Shown one piece after another: positions 55,795 to 62,135 of a stretch of 62,135 nucleotides of DNA. Positions within the stretch are counted from its first letter, which is position 1, and each line of letters begins with the position of its first letter. Source of the DNA: Deltaproteobacteria bacterium (GTDB taxonomy: Bacteria > Desulfobacterota > Desulfuromonadia > Desulfuromonadales > JAAYDE01); NCBI GenBank assembly GCA_016934985.1, contig JAFGRU010000121.1, positions 1-62,135 of the forward strand, read 5' to 3'. Both the position numbers and the translations under genes were made by a program. Under the pieces are notes generated by a model, which was given only the letters and a program-made list of their open reading frames with translations, was not told the origin of the DNA and did no database searches.

Positions 55795-56161
55795 AATGGC
55801 GAAATAACCCGGTATGTTTTGAAGGTGTTTTCTATAGAATCACAAAGCATGCCATTCTGTTTTTATTCTTGGCTTTTTCTTTGAAGTCCCAATGTCATTT
55901 GAATATCAAAGCGGTCGGTTATTGATTTTGAAAAAATATTTATCGAAACATTTTAAAACTATTTGGAAATAGACACATCCCTAAATGATTTGGACCTTGG
56001 AGGTTGAAAAATATTTACCTTCTAATTTAAATATTTTTTCTTCCAGGTGATATCAAGTTGTCAAAAAACTCTTAAGACAATTATGGTAAGGCTGAGGTGC
56101 CAATTATTGTTTTTAAGGATACTTGTAGGGTTTTATTTGAACATCAAAATTATTTTGCCTG
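55795..56161. other. Intergenic region between cyclase and GGDEF-EAL genes
   Basis: A 367-base A+T-rich stretch downstream of the GGDEF-EAL gene and upstream of the cyclase gene, both on the minus strand. It should hold the cyclase promoter. No terminator-like hairpin or gene is seen. Confidence 0.4.
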
Positions 56162-58633
56162 TCAGAAAAATTTCCGATCAAGAAGCTCAAGGAGATGTGT
56201 CCCTTCAACCGGCCTGGAAAAAAGATAGCCCTGCAAGAAGTCACAAGTCAGGTTGCGTAGGATATCCTTCTGATTTTCAGTCTCTACCCCTTCTCCAACA
56301 ACCTCCATTTCAAAAATACGGGCTAAATTAATCATGGCGCGGACTATTTCCTGAGTTTTTTCGTCACGCTCTAATTTTTGAACAAAACTGAGGTCGATTT
56401 TAAGAGTATCGGCTGAAAGCTGGTGCAAATAATCAAGGGAAGAATAGCCGGTTCCGAAATCGTCAATACTGATCCTGACACCAAGCTTCCTTAGTCGGGT
56501 AAGTTTGGTGACACTTTCCCTGGCATTTTTCATCAGAGCGGTTTCAGTTACTTCAAGTTCAACTGTTTTAGGATCGACCTTAGTACGGCTTAGCAGGGTT
56601 TCAATCTGTTCGGAAAACCCCTGCTGGGAAAATTGGTGGCCCGATACGTTAATGGAAAGGATGAGACCTTTGAAAGTCATGCCAGAAACGGTCCAGTAGC
56701 GGAAAGCATTTTCCAAAGCCCACTCTCCAAGCATGCTGATTTGGCCGGTTTCCTCGGCAACAGGAATAAATTCGCCGGGGCTGATCGTCCCGTATTGAGG
56801 ATTTTCCCACCGCAGCAAAGCTTCGCAGCCATGAAGGAGGCCTGTTCTGGAATTTATGAGGGGCTGATATTTCAAGTAAAATTCGCCGTTTACCAAGCCT
56901 GTCTTAATGTTTTTGCCGATGGTCAGACGGCGATTTTCTTTTTCACTGATGTCCTGGTCATAGATGACAAGGGTACCGTCTTTGCGTTTTTTTGCCTCTT
57001 TGTGGGCCAGCACGGCCATGTTGAGTATGCTGTCGGCTTTTTCATTGTCATTGTTATTGAAACCAATCCCAAAAACAAAATCGATTTCGATTTTTTCACC
57101 TTGAATGAAATAGGTAGTAAGAAGTCGCTCACGAATATATCTGCCGAAACTTTCGAAATCCACCGCACTTTTACCTGTCTTTAGGACGGCAAACTGGTCT
57201 CCACCAACCCGATGAGCCTTGCCCTGGCCGCTGACAAGATGAAGAAGGTTTCTGGCAATGGCCTGCAATAGTTCATCTCCAACTGAGTGGCCGTAGGCCT
57301 GATTGACTTGGCCAAAGTTTTCTATATCGAAAAAAATCAGCCCCAGAAAATCGCTGTTTTTTTTATCGTCTAAAACGTCCTGGATATCCCTCATGCATTT
57401 GGAGCGGTTGCCGAGGGCTGTGAGGGGATCATGATAGGCTTCGTATTCAAGCCGTTTTTTAGTTTCTTCTTTGGCTAAAACTTCAAGTTTTAAGCGTGTT
57501 TCTGCATCTTTGAATTTTTGAATGTCCAGGATGATACCCATGACCACGGTGGGTTTGCCGTTTTCATCACGAGAAAAAACCTGAGCCTTTGATAAAACCC
57601 ACTGGTAGAAACCCGCTTTGTTTCTCATGCGGTATTGAATCTCCCAGTGTGCCTGATTAAAGGGAGCTTCAAAGCTCTTGCGGTGTTCCTCAATTTTAGG
57701 TTTGTCATCCGGGTGGACGAGAGCCATCCAATTGTCTTCAGTAGCGTCAAACTCATTCGGTTCAAAACCCAGGACTTTGTACCAATCAGGGCTTTGGTGT
57801 ACTTTGCGGGAAGGGAGAAAATGTTGCCAGGAACCGGCATTGGCGACTTCCATTGCGAGTTTGAGAAGCGACTGACTCTCTTCAATGGCTTGGGTTGCCG
57901 TCTTTTGCGCGGTGATGTCCTGGACAAAACCTTCAAGGGTGATATCCCCTTTGCTATTAACCACCTTGCGCATGGAGAGGGTTCCCCAACGTAATGTTCC
58001 ATCCCGGCGGACAAAGATTGTTTCGTGGTTTACGACCTGTTCCCTGTGATTGAGAAGAGTTAAAATTTCTTGGCGAACTTGAGGATCACCGTAAATTTCT
58101 TTACCGATGTCTTGAACTTCTTCAATTAATTCTTTGGGACTGGAGTATCCAAAAATCTCGCTGAATTGTTCGTTGGCGGCAAGAAATGACCCCTCCATAG
58201 TAGATTTAAAAATTCCAATGGGAGCGTTCTTGATGAAGCTATCAAAGCGTTCCTTTGTCTGGTTTAGTTCATTTCTGTTGGCCTGGAGCTTTTTCCTCAG
58301 CCACAGACGCTGACCTGCGACAAAAATTATGATAAAGAGAGCACCCAAAAACAAATTTTGAAGAATTTTTTCGACATTTTGAAGAGTACTGCCTTTGTGC
58401 TGAGGGGTTTGATCCTTAGGTTCAAGTTCGGCGGGCGGAATGTTATCTGGTGCTTCGGTTTTATTCACTGAGGACAGGGATTGGGCTGTTGTATCCGCAG
58501 AGTTCTGCCATACGGCTGTTTCGTGCATAAAAGGTTTTTCTGCAGACGATGCGGCAATTACACCACCAACAGGAATAAAACAGGGGTATAAAAAAATAAC
58601 AATGATGACTAGAAGTTTTCCCTTGAAACTCAC
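56162..58633 (-). CDS. PAS-PAS-GGDEF-EAL protein, probable cyclic-di-GMP phosphodiesterase
   Basis: An 823-residue membrane protein: N-terminal signal or anchor (about 8-28), a periplasmic stretch of about 60 residues, a second helix (about 92-110), two PAS domains (about 128-240 and 250-372, each ending in a PAC-type FVQDIT or GIILDIQKF segment), GGDEF (about 395-555) and EAL (about 565-815). The GGDEF motif is GGDQF, so the catalytic Glu is lost and cyclase activity is unlikely. The EAL domain is complete: CEALLRW, IDDFGTGYSSLDYL, GVETE and QGYLFSRPV. It is therefore probably a cyclic-di-GMP phosphodiesterase. GTG start after GAGGTCTT. Confidence 0.92.
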   Translation of the reverse strand: MSFKGKLLVIIVIFLYPCFIPVGGVIAASSAEKPFMHETAVWQNSADTTAQSLSSVNKTEAPDNIPPAELEPKDQTPQHKGSTLQNVEKILQNLFLGALFIIIFVAGQRLWLRKKLQANRNELNQTKERFDSFIKNAPIGIFKSTMEGSFLAANEQFSEIFGYSSPKELIEEVQDIGKEIYGDPQVRQEILTLLNHREQVVNHETIFVRRDGTLRWGTLSMRKVVNSKGDITLEGFVQDITAQKTATQAIEESQSLLKLAMEVANAGSWQHFLPSRKVHQSPDWYKVLGFEPNEFDATEDNWMALVHPDDKPKIEEHRKSFEAPFNQAHWEIQYRMRNKAGFYQWVLSKAQVFSRDENGKPTVVMGIILDIQKFKDAETRLKLEVLAKEETKKRLEYEAYHDPLTALGNRSKCMRDIQDVLDDKKNSDFLGLIFFDIENFGQVNQAYGHSVGDELLQAIARNLLHLVSGQGKAHRVGGDQFAVLKTGKSAVDFESFGRYIRERLLTTYFIQGEKIEIDFVFGIGFNNNDNEKADSILNMAVLAHKEAKKRKDGTLVIYDQDISEKENRRLTIGKNIKTGLVNGEFYLKYQPLINSRTGLLHGCEALLRWENPQYGTISPGEFIPVAEETGQISMLGEWALENAFRYWTVSGMTFKGLILSINVSGHQFSQQGFSEQIETLLSRTKVDPKTVELEVTETALMKNARESVTKLTRLRKLGVRISIDDFGTGYSSLDYLHQLSADTLKIDLSFVQKLERDEKTQEIVRAMINLARIFEMEVVGEGVETENQKDILRNLTCDFLQGYLFSRPVEGTHLLELLDRKFF

Positions 58634-58902
58634 AAGACCTCATATTCAAACTGAAAATATCACTTAATATCAGCTTTAAACCCACAGATTAAGAGAAAAA
58701 GAATGTTAGTACAGCAAATTCCATTCCGGTTGTGAAAGAGGTTTTTTCGATGGTTTAAAACTTGTTCATTTTTTTGAGGAAGGGGGAAAAATTTCCGCAA
58801 TCTTTCTAAGAGAAATAAATATGCTAAAATGACAAGAAATTTATAAAAATTTTCAGATTTCAGGGGGCGGCCATCAGAAATAATTAAATCAGGAGGGCGA
58901 TG

Positions 58903-59136
58903 ATGAGGATTTCCGAAGCGTCTTTGTTGGATATGGATATAGACGGGTATGACCACCATTTGATTTTGAATGATGGTTCCACCTGGTTTGTGAATCCACG
59001 CGATTTGGTCAAACTCGCAGAATGGGTGCCATCAGCAATGATTGCTGTCGATTGCTGTGAGGATAATTCCTTTTTCCCCTACCTACTGACCAATCTGGAC
59101 AACGATGTTTCTCTTCTCGCTATGAAAATTGATTGA
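58903..59136 (+). CDS. Small protein of unknown function (77 residues)
   Basis: A strong ribosome-binding site (GGAGGGCG) precedes two ATG codons; the second (58903) has the better spacing. The product is acidic and soluble: MRISEASLLDMDIDGYDHHL, then NDGSTWFVNPRDL, a pair of cysteines (DCCED), ending DVSLLAMKID. No family is recognised. A possible extended -10 element (TGCTAAAAT, 58822-58830) lies 70 bases upstream. It stands alone between divergent regulators and a membrane protein gene. Confidence 0.65.
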   Translation: MRISEASLLDMDIDGYDHHLILNDGSTWFVNPRDLVKLAEWVPSAMIAVDCCEDNSFFPYLLTNLDNDVSLLAMKID

Positions 59137-59279
59137 GCCGTATCAACCGGGAGATTTGGCGGAAAACGAGGACGGCATTTTCCGCTTCAGTGCTTCAGAA
59201 AACTTTGTCTTTTCAGCCACTCAGACCGATCGTACCCTGGCTTTATGAATGGAATTTTTCTTTCAGTGGCCGGAGGGAG

Positions 59280-59603
59280 TTATTTTTTTAAGTGTTTTTT
59301 GATTGAAAATATCGCGAGTGTTACCAGCGCCGCCCCGAGGAGAAGAAAGGTAATCGCCTCGTGGGCATGCATGGGGTTACGGTGCTTTTTGAAAGTGTTT
59401 ATGGCGTTAATGCTTTTGGGCATATTTATCAGACTGTAATAAGCTGAATTGACAAAGGCACCGGCCTCTACCTTTGGATTGGCTGAAGAGGCGAGTTCAC
59501 GGGGTGCAGCAATCAGATTGCCAGCCACGGGGGAAAAGGCCGCTGCGCTGGAAACGGCAAAAAAATATATGACTAAAAACCACAAAAACATGCGGTTTTT
59601 CAT
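59280..59603 (-). CDS. Small membrane protein with signal peptide, unknown function
   Basis: A 107-residue protein with a signal peptide (about 1-22), a periplasmic part of about 60 residues (APRELASSANPKVEAGAFVN, later NTFKKHRNPMHAHEA) and a C-terminal membrane helix (about 86-102, AITFLLLGAALVTLAIF) followed by a Lys-rich cytoplasmic end. GGAGGGACA precedes the ATG. No family is recognised; the build suggests a small tail-anchored envelope protein. Confidence 0.6.
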   Translation of the reverse strand: MKNRMFLWFLVIYFFAVSSAAAFSPVAGNLIAAPRELASSANPKVEAGAFVNSAYYSLINMPKSINAINTFKKHRNPMHAHEAITFLLLGAALVTLAIFSIKKHLKK

Positions 59604-59938
59604 TGTCCCTCCGGCATAAAATCAGGATCGACCCTGGTTCTTGTCTAATTATAGAAAAAATAAATTTAATGTTGGACTGTCCTGCTGTTAGCTAGCGGTC
59701 ATCGCAAACATCATGCCTTTTAAAATTATATGAAATTTCAATAAGTTAGACTTTTACTCTTAGGTGTTTTCAAATCATGTTAAATTCTTCGACAGCAATA
59801 ATAATTGTCGAAAATCAAAAAAGCCGTTAGAAAACAAACGGTTTTGAAATTTACTGCTGTGATGTTCTTTTAGTGAATATAAAAAATGTAAAAAATTTCG
59901 ACTTCTCCTTCTGATGATGTCGTGTAAGGAAACTGAAC
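59604..59938. other. Intergenic region with an unexplained hairpin
   Basis: A divergent promoter region of 335 bases. A hairpin at 59820-59845 (AAAGCCGTT/AACGGTTTT with one G-U pair) is followed on the minus strand by CTTTTTTGATTTT, like a terminator, but no minus-strand gene ends there. TATAAT-like sequence near 59650 could be the -10 box of the membrane protein gene. Confidence 0.4.
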
Positions 59939-60349
59939 GTGATTTTTCATAAAAATATTTTTAGAGGGAAATGGTGCTGCTTTTTATTTTTTCTGACGCT
60001 GGCTGGTTGTTCCGGAAAGGGTCATCGACCCATTGTTGATTACAAAGCTTCGCCCGGCAAAAGTGCTTACACTTATGAACAGGATCTGGCCGAGTGTCGA
60101 CAATATGCTGAACAGATCAGCAGTGGAGAAAGCGCCGGTAAAGGGGCTCTTGGTGGTGCGGCCATTGGCGGCGTCACAAGCGGTGTCGTTGGTGCTATTG
60201 TTGGCAGGGATTTCGGCAGGAGTGTTGCGGCTGGAGCTGCAGCAGGTGCAATTGGTGGTGGTGTAACTGGTACGGCATCAGCGGCTCATAGCCAGAAAGA
60301 AATTATTAACAACTGTATGCGCGGGCGAGGTTACAGTGTCCTCCACTAA
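59939..60349 (+). CDS. Glycine-zipper lipoprotein
   Basis: A 136-residue lipoprotein: lipobox LAGC (about 21-24), then a soluble stretch (YTYEQDLAECRQYAEQ), a glycine-zipper region (about 64-110: GKGALGGAAIGGVTSGVVGA and similar GxxxG repeats), and a short tail with a cysteine (NNCMRGRGYSVLH). This pattern matches the Gly-zipper outer-membrane lipoprotein group (SlyB/YmgG type). GTG start with AAGG upstream. It probably sits in the outer membrane; exact role unknown. Confidence 0.8.
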   Translation: MIFHKNIFRGKWCCFLFFLTLAGCSGKGHRPIVDYKASPGKSAYTYEQDLAECRQYAEQISSGESAGKGALGGAAIGGVTSGVVGAIVGRDFGRSVAAGAAAGAIGGGVTGTASAAHSQKEIINNCMRGRGYSVLH

Positions 60350-60528
60350 AAGAGGAATATTGGAAAAACAGTTCAGGACAAGATTTTTGGTTCGATTTTG
60401 GAAATCATTGCGGGAAGAAACAGGAATCTTAGGGCAGTTGTCAAGAGGTTTGACAAACGTTAATAGTTTAGTTTGTCAATAAATTTAACAAACATGAATT
60501 TATTTGAAATTTTCAAACTTAATTTTCT

Positions 60529-60726
60529 TTAAGCACGAATGTAGTTGCCGACGGCTTCCCCAAGACATTTTTCCAGGTTCAGGTGGATTTTTTCCAATTT
60601 TTTCTGAGTCCTTGAATCAATATCAAACCAATCTCGGCAAATTTCACAGTCCTCCCCTTGCCGAACGAAAACATGAGAACCAAGAACCAGTTCCAAAACC
60701 TTTCCATTTCCATCGTCAATTAACAT
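60529..60726 (-). CDS. Small protein of unknown function (65 residues)
   Basis: ATG at 60726 with GGAGGTTTTG upstream; an earlier start four codons before lacks this spacing. The product (MLIDDGNGKVLELVLGSHVF at the start) has a CEIC pair in the middle (about 28-31) and a helical C-terminus with one more Cys. Soluble. No family is recognised. Confidence 0.55.
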   Translation of the reverse strand: MLIDDGNGKVLELVLGSHVFVRQGEDCEICRDWFDIDSRTQKKLEKIHLNLEKCLGEAVGNYIRA

Positions 60727-60824
60727 CAAAACCTCCACTTTTTTTGACTTTTTGATTGGGAATCTTCTGAAATGCTATTTTCTTGCCATTTTTGACAAAA
60801 AAATCCAGCTAATCTGGACGCATT

Positions 60825-60859
60825 ATAAGAAAGAGCCGGCCCTATAAGGACCGGCTCTT
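60825..60859 (-). terminator. Intrinsic terminator after the 68-residue gene
   Basis: The stem AAGAGCCGG/CCGGCTCTT (60831-60839 with 60851-60859) is followed on the minus strand by TCTTATAATG. It lies about 95 bases after the stop at 60954. Confidence 0.7.
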
Positions 60860-60953
60860 GAATTTCGGGTAAGGCGGCAATTAAACAAACAAGTGGTTAG
60901 TTGTTTCCCTTTGAATGGCAATTGCCCGTGAGAGTGTAGAAAAAAAACGATGA

Positions 60954-61160
60954 TTACTTGTTCGACATATCGCCTGGTATGCAGTGGTGCCACTCTTCTC
61001 CATCAAAAAAATCAATGTGGGTGCAATGCTGGTTCTCTTCCAGAAACTTTTTGGCTTCCTGGTAAGTCAAACATTTATGTTTATGTAAATATTCTCCCAT
61101 TCCACAAAAGTCAGTGGTGTCTTTGATTACAGAATAATAAGGAGTGGTTTTCATTTTCAT
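60954..61160 (-). CDS. Small His/Cys-containing protein of unknown function (68 residues)
   Basis: ATG at 61160 follows AAAGGAAAGAACT. The 68-residue soluble product (MKMKTTPYYSVIKDTTDFCG at the start) has three cysteines and seven histidines (EYLHKHKCLTYQE, NQHCTHIDFFDGEEWHHCIP), a density that suggests metal binding. No family is recognised. Confidence 0.6.
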   Translation of the reverse strand: MKMKTTPYYSVIKDTTDFCGMGEYLHKHKCLTYQEAKKFLEENQHCTHIDFFDGEEWHHCIPGDMSNK

Positions 61161-61305
61161 AGTTCTTTCCTTTCATTTTTCTAATCGTCACTGCGGCTAC
61201 ATTATTATTAAAAATTTAGCACTGAAAGCATATAACAATTTCCAAAAAATTTCCAACTTCTTGCTGTCGGAAAATCCTTATTAATACTTGAAAGGCAGGG
61301 TTTTA

Positions 61306-61343
61306 AAAAACAAAAAAACCGGCCATAAAAAAAGCCGGTTTTT
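61306..61343 (-). terminator. Intrinsic terminator after the 91-residue gene
   Basis: The stem AAAAACCGGC/GCCGGTTTTT (61314-61323 with 61334-61343) is followed on the minus strand by TTGTTTTTT. It lies about 100 bases after the stop at 61443. Confidence 0.75.
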
Positions 61344-61442
61344 CTCTGAAAATCATTGCAAACCGAAAGATTTCTGGTTGAACTAAACCTCAACGGGATT
61401 GGACAAATCTGAAATCAAAAGGCTATATGCCCGGGAAGGCCG

Positions 61443-61718
61443 TCAGAGAACAGTCGCTTCAACGGCGCTGGAATGAACCTGACTCGGCCTAGTTCGAGTA
61501 TTGTCCCATGAGATCTGCCGAACAAGCAAACTGAGAAATGCTTCCGGGCTTTTTTCAAGTTCGATAACCAGAGCGGAGATTTCGTCGTGGGAAACTTCTT
61601 CCTTGAGTTTGCTTAACACTCCCGGATCGATATTATCCCGAGCCCAGGCAAGAAGGTCATTTTCAGATTGATTTGACATTTTGGACAAAAACTGCGTAAT
61701 GATTCCAAGCCTTGTCAT
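61443..61718 (-). CDS. Small helical protein of unknown function (91 residues)
   Basis: ATG at 61718 is chosen because GAAGGA lies eight bases before it; a longer frame beginning at 61838 has no ribosome-binding site. The product is helical and acidic (QSENDLLAWARDNIDPGVLS, then SHDEISALVIELEKSPEAFL), ending VRQISWDNTRTRPSQVHSSA. No family is recognised. It is the gene nearest to tRNA-Gly and read on the same strand. Confidence 0.5.
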   Translation of the reverse strand: MTRLGIITQFLSKMSNQSENDLLAWARDNIDPGVLSKLKEEVSHDEISALVIELEKSPEAFLSLLVRQISWDNTRTRPSQVHSSAVEATVL

Positions 61719-61871
61719 CGCAAATTCCTTCAAAATCACTTCATAATTAATTTGGGAGTTTTTAATACTGCCAGAACAAAAGCTGGGAATCCAGAAAAAA
61801 ATTAACAATTCATAAAAAAATGAAAATTCTGATCGCAAAATGCAATTTGCAAATTTTAACGAGATAAATGC

Positions 61872-61905
61872 AAAAAAATAAGGCTGGAGACATTTCTCCA
61901 GCCTT
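61872..61905 (-). terminator. Intrinsic terminator after tRNA-Gly
   Basis: The perfect stem AAGGCTGGAGA/TCTCCAGCCTT (61880-61890 with 61895-61905) is followed on the minus strand by ATTTTTTTG. It lies about 145 bases downstream of the tRNA, with nothing else recognisable between. Confidence 0.85.
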
Positions 61906-62051
61906 GTACCTTCTTATAGGAAATTTTTCATATCGGGCATCAAAGAACCTTAATTTCCCTCTTTAAATTAAAAAAATCCTGCACAAGCTCTGAATAAAAA
62001 ATTTCTTTTCAAAAATCTGAGCTATATGCCTAATTTTAAATTGTTTTATGG

Positions 62052-62123
<72 letters not shown>

Positions 62124-62135
62124 CAAGCGAAAAAA

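Noticed and set aside
61208..61393. 61-residue minus-strand frame
   Set aside because: It spans the terminator at 61314-61343 and lacks a ribosome-binding site.

Overview
The window looks like chromosomal DNA of a deltaproteobacterial anaerobe of the Desulfuromonadales type (Desulfuromonas, Pelobacter, Geobacter and relatives). This is an inference from gene content: PilZ and GGDEF/EAL cyclic-di-GMP proteins, an ExeA/ExeB-like pair, the carboxyspermidine polyamine route, ferredoxin-type Fe-S proteins, a hemerythrin-like protein, a DUF1858 protein and two candidate sigma-54 promoters. The genus cannot be fixed from the sequence alone. Most of the window is ordinary core genome with compact operons. 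Mobile DNA is limited to the right end of an IS3-family element at base 1.

Layout. 1-2000: IS3-family end inserted into a periplasmic binding-protein gene, a spermidine-synthase-like gene, and a decayed UvrC-like fragment. 2.0-7.2 kb: a large PilZ-like protein and, convergent to it, bifunctional PutA. 7.6-9.2 kb: two YbjQ-family genes and an M48 protease in one operon. 9.5-11.8 kb: a DnaQ-like exonuclease/GIY-YIG fusion and a flavoprotein. 12.2-15.8 kb: a four-gene Mla/MCE lipid-transport operon. 15.9-19.4 kb: stress membrane protein, ferredoxin-nitroreductase, a zinc-ribbon-like protein, cold-shock protein and a PilZ protein. 19.9-32.8 kb (all minus): lepA-lepB, then pyrR-pyrB-pyrC-carA-carB behind a recognisable PyrR attenuator, then greA and recG. 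33.2-40.7 kb: acyl-CoA synthetase, a basic secreted protein, a second PilZ protein, a candidate sigma-54-driven short RNA, an Fe-S protein, Cfa and a hemerythrin-like protein. 41.0-46.2 kb: ExeB/ExeA-like pair, dGTPase, and the rsmD-coaD-DUF1858 operon. 46.3-49.3 kb: creatininase-family enzyme, queE-queD-yacG and a flavodoxin-fold oxidoreductase. 49.3-54.4 kb: polyamine genes (speA, nspC, carboxyspermidine dehydrogenase) and an XRE-cupin regulator. 54.6-58.7 kb: a diguanylate cyclase and a PAS-GGDEF-EAL protein. 58.9-62.1 kb: five small unrecognised or weakly recognised proteins and tRNA-Gly(CCC).

How the parts connect. The pyr genes make UMP de novo and carry their own RNA sensor (PyrR). The polyamine genes convert arginine and aspartate semialdehyde towards spermidine, except for the agmatine-to-putrescine step, which is not in the window. 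Three PilZ-type proteins plus one cyclase and one phosphodiesterase point to substantial cyclic-di-GMP signalling.

I found no clear new defence or mobile system. The least explained items are the YbjQ-YbjQ-M48 operon, the sigma-54-preceded short transcript near 36.7 kb, the terminator-like hairpin in the cold-shock leader, the degenerate hemerythrin-like protein, and the run of small proteins next to the tRNA.
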